64,000 nt of DNA from Crocodylus rhombifer (lineage: Eukaryota > Chordata > Crocodylia > Crocodylidae). Below are positions 47,807-59,801 of this stretch, piece by piece; position 1 is the first letter of the stretch, and each line of letters starts with the position of its first letter. The translations under genes and the position numbers were made by a program. The stretch covers positions 525,294-589,293 of the forward strand of contig JAVSML010024617.1 in assembly GCA_038503035.1 (NCBI GenBank), in the 5' to 3' direction. Below the pieces are notes generated by a model. It saw only the letters and a list, made by a program, of their open reading frames with translations. It was not told where the DNA came from and made no database searches.

Positions 47807-48818
47807 CAGGGGTTGGCAACCCCCAGCACGCATGCCGAGCATGGCACGCAAGGCCATTTTGCTTGGCACACCATGGCCAGCCCCATCTCTGGGTAGCTGC
47901 TGGAGCCCAGGCTGCTCCCAGCAGGGCTTATAGCATCCCAGCTTCCTGCTGGGAGCAGCCTGGACTCTGTGGCTGGCAGCAGCTACCCAGAGCCGGGGCT
48001 AGCTGCAGCCAGGAGGCTCCAAACAGCTGTGCTGGGCTCCAGAGCCCAGGAATCAGCTCCGTACCGGCACGTGCACCTATGCGTCAGAGCAAGCAATGGG
48101 GGAGGGGCCTGAGGCAGTGCAACCCCGATCTCTCCCCCACTCCTGGCACAGAGCTGGTGACTGGGCTCTGGAGCCCAGTGCAACTGTTTGTAACCAGCCT
48201 GGGCTCTGGGCAGCTGCAGCAAGCAGCGGGCAGGCTGCAAACAGCTGCGTCAGGCTCCACAGCTCCGTCATCAGCTCCGTGCTGGCGGTGACTGTGCGCG
48301 CACCTCAGGGCAGACAGCAGGGCAGCACAGCCCACCCCAAGGTGCACGCGCAGTTGCCACCAGCACCGAGCTGATGCCAGAGCTGTGGAGCCCTGCACAG
48401 CTGTTTGCAGCCTACCCGCTGCTTGCTGCAGAGGCCCAGAGCCCAAACTGGCTACAAACAGCTGCACCAGGCTCCAGAGTCCAGTCACCAGCTCTGTGCC
48501 AGGAGCAAGGGACAAACCGGGGTTGCGCTGCCTCAGGCCCCTCCCCCACTGCCTGCTGACATGTGGGTACACATGCCAGTACAGAGCTGATGCCTGGGCC
48601 CCAGAGCCCGGCACAGCTGTTTGGAGCCTCCCCGGTTCTGGGTAGCTGCTGCCAGCAACAGAGCCTGGGCTGGGGGGGCAGGAGACACACACAGGGCATC
48701 CTGCCATGTACCCCCCCGCCCTCATTTTGTTTTTCTGGCATGCCGGCACTCCGGCACCTTCCAAGGAAGGCTTTGTGGGGGTTTCGGCACTCTGACTAAA
48801 ACACGTTGCTTACCCCTG
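47807..48818. mobile_element. Foldback hAT element with perfect 8-bp TSD
   Basis: 1012-bp element flanked by GCCTAAAG on both sides (47799-47806 and 48819-48826). Left terminus CAGGGGTTGGCAAC; complement of the right terminus CAGGGGTAAGCAAC. Nearly the whole interior is one large inverted repeat centred near 48322: about 47955-48303 pairs with about 48339-48690 (for example GGCTCC at 48015 with GGAGCC at 48623, AACCCC at 48121 with GGGGTT at 48519), leaving a loop of roughly 35 bases. The long frames on both strands (up to 226 codons) come from this GC-rich palindrome. No transposase. Confidence 0.92.
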
Positions 48819-48826
48819 GCCTAAAG

Positions 48827-51068
48827 AAACCACAGTCCCCTCAGGGGCAGGGAAGTAGAAAGCCTCTGTAACAGTTTCACTTCCCTGCTAAAGAACCTAA
48901 GCATGCGTCCCAGGCTCATTTGGGGTGGAGGGTTGCCAGGTTTGGGCAGAGGGCTTTGCAGCCCCCTGCTTATAGTGGGTGGGTGGTTGCCTGTAACTAT
49001 AAATTCCAGTCAAGTGTTTGGGGACAGGGAGGGAAGCAGAGCAATTGCAATTGCATAGTGGGCACTTAGAACAGAACAGCTGTCAATTCCATGTGTAATG
49101 TGAAGTAAATTACCCCACTAACTGTTAATTGTTCCTCCCCCTCTGTGCTGCACTCTTGCAACCAAGCCCTGCCCTGCATGCTGCACCCTGCACACACGTC
49201 TACAATCTCTGCATCTTTTGCTGGTAATGCAAGGTACTTGCACCATTGGAAAATCCTGGGAACTCCTGAGAAGGGGGTGGGAAGGAAGAACACCCTGCCG
49301 CCTAGAAACTACAAGTCCATACAGTCCCCCAGAATCTGGCAGCCCCTCCACTCCAACCCCATACCCTAATCCAGGTCTTCTACCCTCTCTAGAGGAATCC
49401 TGGAGAAACCTATGGGCACTGACCCCTGGAAGGCAGGATAATTTGGGTACTCTACCACCGCTTGGTGACATTTTGGCAGCAGTGCCATCCCTAAAAGATA
49501 AGGGTTCTGCTTAGAACTCTTAGCCGCATACATGTGCACATTTCTCTCCAGGGACAATTATGAACCAGTTCCCAATCAGTAACACTGTTGAAACAGTTCA
49601 ACTGTTTGTCTGCACCCCATGTCTGTGTCTACACACCCTATGTTCCAAGACGAGACCTTCACTAACTATTTTTGCCCAAGTTTGCAAACATAAGAAAAAA
49701 CACTACAAGCTCCACTCTTCACAAAATTTTGATTTAAAACTTCTTCCTAGTTTACCACTGTTTTAGGAAGGGTATTTTAAACCCTATGAACAGCTGCAAA
49801 ACCTAAAACTTATGGGGAAAATAAAACCTCTCCCCCAATAGCAGCAGCGATAACAAAACAGAAGGGACTGATTCTATTCTATTCTCATTCTATTCAAACC
49901 AGTGGTACCTTTACTGAAGTCAATGAGTTGCAACAACATAAGATTGGTATGACTGTGGAATCAGACCCACAATATAACACTGAATGTGCAAACTATTATT
50001 CCTAGCCCCTATCATTCAAACATATTTACTTTTGGTGAACACAGCATCATCCTATTATTCAACAACATACAATGTATTTTATTATTGTGGTTTGATTGAC
50101 AATATTTTATAATGAACATTTTAGCATGGCATGTAAATTTTAAGCAACATAGAAATTATATGGAATAAACAACACATTAAATGTGAGGCAAAGTAATATA
50201 AAGGCATTTTGACATTATATAAAATCTAAAACCAATTACATAAATTGGCTAGATGAACCCATTAATGTGCAAATAGAAAGCAGTTGTGCAAAATAATACT
50301 GTAAACATAATACAAACACTGATTTGCTTGGGAAGGAATGAGTGTATACCATACTGGTATATATTACATGATATGAAGACTGATATAAAACACACTGATT
50401 CTGACCCACAATGCCTTGTGAGCTAAAAGCTATCTAACACCAATCCATATATATACTAGCTGAATAACAAAGAGATGTTGTTTAATTTGTTAAAAGGCAA
50501 ACACTGACTTCTTATATGCTTTGATATTGGTGGATAGTGCAAAGAGGGAGTGTCAACTCACACTGCAGATCTTTGGAAATAAGAGGTAGAAATCTACTCT
50601 CAACTGGTTCTGTTTGTTTTTACCTAGTTTCTATCATTATTTTCCATGATTCCTTTCTTATAATTAAAACCAACCAGAATCGTCTCATGTACTCAAAGGT
50701 CTGAGAAGGTTTGCATGACATAAAAGGTACATCTTTTCGGGGTTTTTTGCAGGGAGGTGGAGTATTGTTTTATTTTTACTTCAAGTGAACCCTCCAGAAT
50801 AGAAGGAAATACTTTTCTTTGCATTTCTTAACTTTCATTTTTTGGTATGATGCCTACCCCAACCATTTAAAAAAAATAGCGTTTCAAATTTGCTGGATAG
50901 CTCTATCAGACCTGAATCTCTTTATGACAATTCATAACCTCAGTCTTTTATCTTCAGGATCCAACTGCCTTGCTCAGACTGAGAAATCTTTTCACTTGAA
51001 ACAACGCAACCTGGTCTTCTACTGCAAGGCCGTAATTTTTCATAGTCCACTATTACATCTCTACTGAC
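48827..51068. other. Intronic spacer, no gene seen
   Basis: 48900-49500 is moderately GC-rich with no recognised repeat; the remainder is AT-rich. Open frames at 49118-49557 show no domain. Confidence 0.45.
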
Positions 51069-51245
51069 TTGCTATTTCATAGTTGTTAGGGATGGAAGGG
51101 ACCTTACAAATCATTGGCTCCAGCCCATCTGCACTTGGGCAGGAAAGACTGCTGGGATCAGATGACCCCAGCAAGATGGGTGTTGAGACACTTTTTGAAG
51201 ATTGCCTATGGCAGCATGTGACTACTCAAACAAGGAGGGTCTCTT
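51069..51245 (-). mobile_element. CR1 LINE 3' end
   Basis: TTTCATAGTTGTTAGGGATG, then GAAGGGACCTTACAAATCAT and AGGAAAGACTGCTGGGATCA is the complement of a CR1 3'UTR and tail. It keeps only about 175 bp. Confidence 0.88.
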
Positions 51246-51987
51246 TGCAAGGTCCTTCTTCCATTATCTTTATTTATTTTGTCTAATGAAAAGCTATCAT
51301 GACAATCTCCTGGACATTATTTGCACAATTCACCCTTTGATAAAAATCTGAATGTTGTAAGTAGAAGTCAGGAGATACAAGGAATTAGCTGGCAGTTAAA
51401 TGCGTTTCCTCTACCTGGATTTAAAGGGCCAACATGATAAAATAACTTGATCATGGCAACGTCTGATCTTTTTAAAAACACTGTCCCCCTGGCACTGAAC
51501 AGAAACCTCTGAAAATAATGTTTTACCAAAGCAATACAAGGCAAAAATTATAGTTTTGTCAGCTAATATGGAAAATTCCTATGAATATGAGTATGCTAAA
51601 AAGTAAATAAAACAGTTGAGTTTTGTAACAGTGTTCTTCATTTTTGAAGCATTAGCAGGCTGCTGAAGTTACGAGAACTTTACCCATTTCTTCTGTTGCT
51701 TGCTGATCTCTCAAGTAGCAGCAGTGTATTGGCTACAGATATTAAATCATTATAAAACCTTTTAGGAAGGTTGAACTGCATGATGAACCTGCATTAGATT
51801 TACTAATGAGATGTATGAACAATTGTCACTCATTGTAAATTGAATGCAATTAACCCAGGCTAGGAAAAGCAAGGTTTAATTTTCTCAACTGAGATTACAA
51901 TAAAGTAAACTGTCTGCAGTAGTCCATTTATGGCACTATGATGTATCATGGTTCCACCTTCATTTTATTCATCTGAATTTCTTTATT

Positions 51988-52521
51988 ACTGTATTTACTT
52001 GATTCCAAGATGATGTTTTTTCCTCTCATTTAACATGGTGGGGGAAAGCCTCACATCTTAGAATAAAGAATAAGGTGGCCCCAGGCTAGATTGGCACTGG
52101 CAGGCTCCATCCCAAGAGAAAAGGTAGGCAGAGGTAGGAAGAGGGGGAGGAAGGAAAGGAAGTGGCAGGAAGATGACAGAGGCTTAAGAGGATGGAATCC
52201 AAGGCTGTGGGGGAGTAGAGGGGGCAGGCAGGGGGAGGCAGGCACAAGGAAGGATAAGTGAAGAATCAGAGGCCAAGCTGTTTTCCCCATATTGCCTGTC
52301 TCTCATTGCTCCCCCCATCACCTGATAGCCATCGTCTGACACGGGTCCCCAACCACTGTTTTTCCCGCTGCAGTGGTGATGGGGATGAATTTTAAGGTGA
52401 TCCTCCAATGATTAGATTCTATACATGGAAAATGTGTAGATTTATAAATTCTCCATGTATAAGATCTAATTACTTGGGGGGTTGTCTGAAAGGGTCATCT
52501 TGGGTTTGGGTAAATATGGTA
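51988..52521. mobile_element. DNA element with CATATTTAC-type ends
   Basis: Left end ACTGTATTTACTTGATTCC and complement of the right end ACCATATTTACCCAAACCC are inverted repeats, both followed by AAGATGA. Inside, 52408-52472 is a palindrome around the phrase TATACATGG/CCATGTATA. The middle is G- and A-rich. The design (TACCGTATTTAC ends) is known from many vertebrate non-autonomous elements; I do not name the superfamily. Confidence 0.65.
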
Positions 52522-52546
52522 TAACATCCGTAATGCAGCCCCTTCA

Positions 52547-52549
<3 letters not shown>

Positions 52550-52577
<28 letters not shown>
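52550..52577. repeat. Poly(A) run, 28 bases
   Basis: Uninterrupted A-run. No retrotransposon body is recognised 5' of it other than the DNA element 28 bases away. Confidence 0.9.
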
Positions 52578-52579
<2 letters not shown>

Positions 52580-54071
52580 ACCAAGGCAGGCAGGATAATA
52601 CATCTAAACATTCAGCAATCCATGGGGGGAAGCACCAGCAATATACACATAGCCTAATGGAAACTGGTGGCTTCATACTATAAAAATATTTAAGAGAGTT
52701 TTTACCATTTGAGAGAAATGTACTCAACCATACGTAAATGGAAGGAGAAAAACAAAAGAAACAAAAGAAAAAGCTTCCAGTGATAGAAAGGTGTTTAAAA
52801 CTATCAGTGATCTGCAGATAAATGACAGCCAGTGGATGGCCTACAACTTTGCATATTATGTAACGTCACAAAAGTCCATGCATTTTGTCTTTTAAAACAA
52901 TAACTACATTAATAAATTGATAGCTCATTAACTTAAAATTCATTCAAGCCTTCTTCCAGAAGGCTCTTACTATTCTGTTATTGTTCAAGTCACAGGAGGC
53001 AAATTCACATTTCAATTCCACAATACCTTGAAAATAACTACTGGATTAACAATTACCAACTAGGTTACTGTCATAATGTAAGTAACTATTTGGAGACATC
53101 AAAACTGAAGATCATCTTATTTATAGTTAGTACTTCCAAAACTGGTATTTTCAGATCAAGAATTTGAGGTCAACTCCAATGGTTATAAAATATAAAGCAT
53201 AGCAGATAAATTAAAAGAAGAATAATTCACAAAGCTGGAGCAATTAAAGAGTATCTTCAGGTTAAGTACATCAGCAATCTTTTCTCCAATTACTTATGGA
53301 GTGGACAAAGAGAAGAAATAGGGTTATTTTCCAAATATTTTTAAAATATTGGGCAGGGGATCATTTTCCTTTTGTCAGAGGAAGACGATGTCACATTGAA
53401 GTACAGTCTGGCAAATTAAGTAATTTAGGTCTAACTCAGCAGGGAATATTCTCTTTGAGATCAGCTTTTACATGTTTCTCACTAATCCAGGGCAAATGTG
53501 TGATGACAGGGTTATACGGGGGCTATACATGGGTCCTAGTATTTGTAGTTGAAGCATTTGTGTTTGTTTCTTGCCTTTTTCAATGCCTTGGGGAGCTATT
53601 TATTAGTTCAATATAACATGCGATTTGATTGGTGCACATTTTTCAATTCCCAGATGGTAAAAATATCAGGTCTTTTATCATTTTAACTCCATAAAAGGTT
53701 CCCTTAAGGCAAAAATACCTCGTGAAAAAAATCGTACAAATTCTGAGATATGCTGGTTTATTTGGGTTTCAGCTGGATCCTCAATGAGCAGCCCCAATAG
53801 TTTTAGCTTAGTGATTGAAACTACTCATTGTTTCACCCTTTTTTATCCTAGAGCAAAAGTTGTTTACCCAAGACCATAAACCAAAACAATGCCAATGAAT
53901 GAAAATATCTAACCCACTATGAGAAATTTCAGTTTAACTGATTTTGATTATTTATTCTTTCCCTGAAATAAAAGTGTGCAATAGTTAATATTAACTATAC
54001 ATAGAATTTTGTACACATTTCAAAACAGCACAATACCTATAAAATGTAATTAATTCAGCCTTATTACTCAC
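52578..54071 (-). other. KDM4C: KDM4C intron, start of a large intron
   Basis: Donor-proximal part of the intron after the 109-bp exon. AT-rich, no recognised mobile element. The plus-strand frame at 53296-53616 (106 codons) shows no domain. Confidence 0.6.
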
Positions 54072-54180
54072 CAATTTTAATCTCTGCAAAGGTATTCTAC
54101 TAGTGTCTATAGGTGTCCGTTCTGTGACATTTCGAAATCTGACTTCAGGAATTGCAATTGCACACATCACATGTGCCCAC
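54072..54180 (-). CDS. KDM4C: KDM4C-like exon: middle of the extended PHD finger
   Basis: A 109-bp exon, next after 57824-57879 in transcription order. The acceptor TTTTCACAG ends at 54181 and the donor GTGAGTAAT begins at 54071, both close to consensus. Its first base completes the split Lys codon. It then reads [15 protein letters not shown], a short variable part with ERTPIDTS, and ends RIPLQRLKL in phase 0. His and Cys of WAHVMC are expected zinc ligands of the pre-PHD C2HC part, and the IPLQRLKL end precedes the KC-starting PHD part in the family. The match to remembered KDM4C ([14 protein letters not shown]) is closer than to KDM4A or KDM4B, so KDM4C is preferred; a KDM4 member is nearly certain. 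By the family layout the two exons cover roughly residues 750-805 of about 1050. The next exon, which should start with Lys-Cys, was searched for by eye down to position 1 and not found. Confidence 0.92.
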
Positions 54181-56204
54181 CTGTGAAAAGTGGTAGGTCA
54201 GTGACATCAAAAAATATTTACAAAGATGGTATAGTTAAAAAGATTCCATGCCTCAAATGAAACTGAAGTATCAACTACCCAATCTTTCTTCCATCAAATT
54301 CCTTTTTAAATCCAAGATCAAGAAATAGTGTTTATATTTAAAATTTATTTTTATGCAGTATTAGAAAATTATCTGAAAATTCAATAAATATCAGAGAAGA
54401 AAAGATCTGCACTATATACTAAATGAAGTGTCCTACAAAATTGATGGCAATATTGTGTCCAATTCCTGCCATTCAAATAAAACTTACATATATATTGCAA
54501 GAAGAAATGTTCTTGAATAAGAATCATCAGTCTAGACTGGGAAATATTTGACAGAAATGTTCTGTTTCAATCTTACAGAGAAATTCTTAAGTTAACACTG
54601 CCTGTTGTAAATACCCCTTCAGGTTAAATTTTGAAAAGTGCCATTTATACTTTATTTATAAACTGCAAAGGTTTTTTGTAGTGGTGCCAACAATACTTGC
54701 ACATATGGTCGCTATCTTCCATTTGTAAGCAATACATGGTCTAACCTGCAGCTTTCTGGACTAATGCTAATCATACCATAGCAGGTACTTTTAAATTAGC
54801 CACATATTCACTTTCATGCACTCAGCTGCCAAAATGTAGAAACTAGTTACACTAACAGCAATTTAGGCTGCCAGAAAAAGGGGCACAGAGTCAGAGCAGA
54901 ATGAAACAGCCTTATTACCCTATCAGAATTTGACATAACAGTGGAAGAGATGCTCCATTCTCCTAGCAATGTTCATAGTGCCACCTGTGAACTGGATTCC
55001 TTGTGAGTGATGAAGGCAACTGAGGACACCTAGGATCAATGCTGCATATAACTAAGAAATCAGCCTAAACCTACTTTACAGCAACTTCAGAAGTCTTCTG
55101 GTAAAATACCATATGCTCTATTTGTTTATATTAGCTACTAGTATGATTTACTGCCACAAACTTGAAGTACTGGATTGCAATATAGATACTCTCCCCATAT
55201 ATCCCTTTGTTAAGCTAAAATGAAAGTTGAGAGAACAGCTTTGTTGAGGAGAACTAAGGGGTCAGCTGAAGCTTAGCAAATGTCTCAGTGAGACTCCTAA
55301 GTTATCCAAGGGGGACAGGAGAAATGATGGTAATGAACCTAAGACTTGAAGGAGGGTGAACAATTTGACTCTAACTCTTAATATTTGCTCTATGCATCCT
55401 TTGTTGCTATCCTACTAGGCCCATTAAAGCAGTGCCTGTTTTTGAATATTTCCTGAGATGTGCAGAAAATGAGGATCTCAGTAGGTCCAGGGGAGGCAGG
55501 AATGGGGGCTAGCACATTTTTCAGGAGGAGCAGCACAACAGAATCTCTTCTTATTTGCTGCAGTACAGTGCAATACCATTTCAGCCATTCAAATTTGAGA
55601 AAACTATTTAGAAAAAGCTATGGTGATATACAGGAACAATGTGTGCTGGTGCAGTGTGGTATAAAAGTTTTATAGGCAAGAGTGAGATATGGGAACAGTA
55701 CTCAAAAATGACAGCCATTCATGAGTTATGCAGGTCATTGTAAATGAGTGCCTATAAAGACTTTATGCCACATCAGACTCTTATGGAGAATATTTTCTTT
55801 ATGTTACAATTTACAGAAACATTGTTTTAGATGCACTTCATCTTTCTTTTAATTCATACAGTCTTATCATAAATGCATGCCAGTAAAGCCAGATAAACTT
55901 CACACCAACTGTCTAACAGCAAGTCGGGGGGAAGGCACAGAAGTGTTGTAATTATAAAGCTTTTCTATAAATCATTAGCACAAGATTTATCTGGTATCTC
56001 AGACTACCAAGATTTGAAGCAAGGCCTGTATCGGATTTGACAAAGGAGTTATCAGCTCTCCTGAACAGTCAAGTTCTCAACCTCCCAGCACTCAGACATC
56101 ATTAGGTCTTAAATCTGTTGCAAATTAGGTCCATTCTGGACCTCCCTTCCTACCCTTAATTATGATCTCATCATTAAGTGTAAGGAGGGATCCTACAACT
56201 TAGT

Positions 56205-56222
56205 AAAAAAAAAAAAAAAAAA
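56205..56222. repeat. Poly(A) run
   Basis: Eighteen A in a row. Confidence 0.9.
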
Positions 56223-56624
56223 TGACATATTTGTGGCAGGCTGATTTGAAAATGCTTAGAAGTTTGAAGGGGTGGATAGTGTCCAAATGCATGACACTCT
56301 GGATCAAGTGCGAGAGAGGGAGTCAAAGGGGCATAACAAGTGTAATTTATTATACAGCAGTTGAGGTTTCTTGTACAGAGTCACCATTCCCTAACTCCGT
56401 AACAGAAGCCAACAATAGGGCATAACATAAAGCTGCAGACTTCGAACCAAAAGTAACCCTTTGCAATGTGCACATTGAAACTACCAGCAGATGATGTGTC
56501 TCTATCTTTAAGAAAATGTACATAAAAGCAATATACAAGTGTTTCAAAACATGCTGCATGGGATCTACCTAGAGCAGGCATGCTGCATTTTAGTCAGGTG
56601 GCACTGTCTTGCCTTGTGTTTTTT

Positions 56625-56667
56625 GGGGTTTGGGGGTTTTTTTGGGGGGGGGGAGGGGAGGGGGAGG
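56625..56667 (+). other. G-rich tract with quadruplex potential
   Basis: Five or more G-runs of at least four separated by T or A spacers (GGGG, GGGGG, a run of ten G, GGGG, GGGGG). It lies in the 3.6-kb KDM4C intron; because transcription is on the minus strand, the RNA would be C-rich and the G-rich strand is the non-template partner's opposite. Confidence 0.75.
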
Positions 56668-56785
56668 ATCTCTGTTTAATCATTTGTGCAGCTTAGTAAA
56701 AAGGTAAACAGAAAACAAACATTTTGATACATGGTTTAGACTGGATCTAAATAGCATGTTATTAGTTTCATATGATGTGTGGGAG

Positions 56786-56805
56786 ATATATATATATATA
56801 TATAT
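56786..56805. repeat. (AT)n microsatellite
   Basis: Ten AT units. Confidence 0.9.
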
Positions 56806-57823
56806 TTAATTCATTGTTTTATAGAAGTGTACCAATGTATTTGGAAAGTAAAATCACTGTCGGAAGTTCACAAGTGAAAAGGTTCCATTCATCCACATAA
56901 CACGTAACTAACTGCAGATCATTGGTCAAAACACTACTGCAGGGAAACACTGAAAGGAAGTTTGGGCTTGATGAATTTATATCACCAAGCTAGATTCACT
57001 TTTGGTGATTCAAAGCTTAATGAAAAAAGGTCCATAATGTATTGGTATAGTTAAAGGAAAGGTTTCCAAGCAAAGATGCAATACACATAGGAGCTTGTTC
57101 TACAGCTGGACCTGAAGAAATCCTTTTCCCATTTCATCTTCTAAAGATTTTTAATAATATCCTGCCCTTGATTTTATCAACATAATGAAGAATAAACATC
57201 TGTTATTATTGATCTGATATCATGATTATCAAATGGAAATACAATAAAACTAACTACTTCAAGACCCAGGACCATTTTAATAAGATTCAGTTTAATTAAT
57301 TCTTTAATACATTGGCCTGATCCTAGGTCATCCCTGCATATAAGTTGAATGTCATTTTTATGGTTCTTTTTGAGGAAAAAATATCAACTTATCAGCAGAA
57401 CAATACAGTAAATGCCTGCGTCTGAAAAAAAGTTCAGAAGTACTGTGTTAAATACTAGAATCATAAAATTCCACGACTAAAGAAGAAAGTACACTTCCCT
57501 GTACAATAAGGTTTGCCAATGCAAACAATGACAAATGAGCTTTCATTTGCTTTCTTTATACAGTGACCAGCAGAATGGAATTTGGAATAGGTAAGCACAT
57601 GCAAATAATAAAACGATTTTTATTTTTTAGCACACTGAGTATGTTCACAAAGTGCCAGTGGCACAATACAGTGTTTTCAAGGGGAGTTACACTTATCCTG
57701 CAATAATTCAACTTAAAAGGACATTTTGAAATAATTACATGTGGAATCTTTCTTTGTACGGGAGTGGGCATGGTAATAGAGTATAAAATTAATTAGATTG
57801 GCCTCTATATATCCACTACTTAC

Positions 57824-57879
57824 TTCTTGTCCGTAGTTTGCTTGAGTGCACCACCTCTCAAATTACAAAGACAGCATTC
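57824..57879 (-). CDS. KDM4C: KDM4C-like exon: start of the extended PHD finger
   Basis: A 56-bp internal exon of a histone H3 lysine demethylase of the KDM4/JMJD2 family, a nuclear chromatin enzyme with JmjN, JmjC, two PHD-type fingers and tandem Tudor domains. On the minus strand a run of ten T followed by AG at 57881-57880 is the acceptor, and GTAAGT just below 57824 is the donor. The exon starts in phase 0 and reads ECCLCNLRGGALKQTTDK plus two bases, which join the first base of the next exon to make Lys. The CxxC-type cysteines ECCLC are zinc ligands at the start of the second (extended) PHD finger. From memory of the family, KDM4A has a different stretch after GGAL and KDM4B differs downstream; KDM4C fits best. 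No stop or frameshift is seen. The preceding exon (first PHD finger, expected to end in AWTA) was not found up to 64000. Confidence 0.9.
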
Positions 57880-59136
57880 CTAAAAAAAAAAGTAATAAAA
57901 ACAAATAAGCCAGATTGATTGCTAGCACAGTCAATTCTAGTCACCTACTTCTTAAGGATTTTTATATTGATCATTTATAACATGTCATTCATAAACATCA
58001 AGATGTTAAGCACGAACGATGCAAAAATATAAAGAAAGAACAATAAGCAAAAAGACCAACAAAAAATGTGTTTTGCATATGACCCTTGAAAAAACTGAAG
58101 GAATTTTTCTTCAACATTTAAGAGAATGTGAAATAAGAGGATCCTAAAAGATCAGTTGTAATGGTTTTTGTCTGGCATTAACACAGAACCCAGAAACTTA
58201 AACCACATTAAAACCACTAAGCATTAAATTAATAAAACATATTATGGAGTCATTGCTTAAATCTGACTGCTTTTAAGTCATGTGAAACCTGGAAGCCCAC
58301 TTTTCTTAATGCTTCTCCACAGGAATTAAGATCCACTTGGCCACCCGTGCTGTTAGGTCCCAGACGTATACACTTTGGGAACTGGGAAAGACTTTCATTT
58401 CAGAGTTCATGAGATTCCAGAATTGCCTTACCCATTGATAAACAGAACCAAAGCTTGTCGGCTTTCAAGGCTCACAGCAAGAATGGCAACTTTTAAACAG
58501 ATCAGTTATTTAGTGTTTAGACCATCTTACTCTACCTCCTACTACCCTGCCCTGGTACAGATCCTTTGTCTACACTTCTGTGACCATTCTCTCTCTCCAA
58601 TACCTTCCCGCAACAACATTTTTCTGTCTCCTTTTCCCCTGACTGTCTTGTTTTCTCTCTTTCCTTCCCGGTCCCCACCCCACTTTTGGATTTCTATTTT
58701 TATTACCATCTACCATTTATTCTACCATGGTTCTATTTTTTGCTCTCATCTGAGGTTTATCTTCTCCCCATGCAGTGCACTACATAGGTGATATATCTAT
58801 AGAATAGGAACAATATTGTAGCTGAGTTATGTGTTGAAGGAATAGGATGCAATTGAATGAACAGACCACTTGGGATCCAACTGTTCATCATAAAGACAAT
58901 TCCATCACATCCCACTTCCCTTTAGAAAAGCAAGTGATTCCTGCTTTATTTACAGGAACCTTAGTACCCAGAGTAGTTCCCTCACATGCTCAAAGTCAAG
59001 GAAGAAGTTAGATTCAATTATAAGGATGAGAGATAAACAGGAAAATTAGATGGAAGGAAGCTGCTCTTCTAGAGCACTTTCTGCTTCCAGACAGGGAGGA
59101 TTTAAAACTATATTGTGTTTAGAGTAAGCAGCCTAA
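57880..59136 (-). other. KDM4C: KDM4C intron upstream of the 56-bp exon
   Basis: AT-rich, with a pyrimidine-rich patch at 58560-58760. No exon or repeat recognised. The plus-strand frame at 58375-58791 is composition-driven. Confidence 0.55.
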
Positions 59137-59801
59137 GGGCATGTGTAGACAACACAGGGGCCCTAAATTGAAACACTGGTTTTTAAACAACACCACTTCA
59201 ATTTAGGGCTGATTAAACCCCAGCATCATGCACACACCCCACTGACTTACCGGCCTCTCTGGGGGAGGGGAGCTGCCAGCAGGCAGAGCAGTCCCTGGGC
59301 TGCAGGGGTGGGGGGGCCAGGTGTTTCCCTCCACAGCAGCGGCACCCCCACCCACCAGGCAGCACCTGTCTGCAGGCACCCAGCTCGGGTGGTCCCAGGG
59401 GGCATTGCAGCCATGGAGGGAAGCACTAGTGCCTTGTACAACTCAGGCAGGCAGGCAGACTCAGGAAGGGGGGGTGGGGGCAGGAAATCAGGCTCACCAC
59501 TTTTCTTGGGCAGAGCTGCTTTCCCAGGCTGCTGCCAGGCTGTCTGCAGGGTTTCCTGCAGAGCCATGGAGCTGCACCGAGCCCGGTGCTTCGCTCTGTG
59601 GCTGTAGGGGAAGCAAACCAAAACTCCTCAAAGGAGTTTTAGTTTGCTGCACCCCATGTCATTTAAGGCGCATTATGCCACCGAATTTCCTACAGCAGCT
59701 GGAATTAATGCGCAATACGCCACTAAGGTGTGCAAACACCGACACCATTAAAGGGGTGCAAAAGCATTTAGCCCGCTTTAAAGTGCTGTGCACACAAGCC
59801 T
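59137..59801. mobile_element. TIR element with TAA duplication
   Basis: Left end GGGCATGTGTAGACAACAC and complement of the right end AGGCTTGTGTGCACAGCAC are inverted repeats. Flanked by TAA on both sides (59134-59136 and 59802-59804), as for PIF/Harbinger-type transposition. GC-rich centre (59240-59600) with open frames on both strands that are not genes. Confidence 0.7.

Larger units (their letters stand above)
54181..57823 (-). other. KDM4C: KDM4C intron between the two exons
   Basis: Complete 3643-bp intron on the minus strand, from GTAAGT to CACAG. It holds no mobile element I can recognise. It contains an A-run, a G-rich stretch and an (AT)n tract listed separately. An ORF-like stretch at 55460-55675 on the plus strand has no recognisable content. 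Confidence 0.85.

Noticed and set aside
47737..48824. Frames of 184 and 226 codons
   Set aside because: Products of the foldback palindrome; the same phrases appear on both strands.
53296..53616. 106-codon plus-strand frame near the KDM4C exon
   Set aside because: Opposite strand to the gene, no domain, C-terminal hydrophobic run typical of T-rich DNA.
58375..58791. 138-codon plus-strand frame
   Set aside because: Pyrimidine-rich intronic sequence giving Ser/Pro/Phe-rich translation; no domain.
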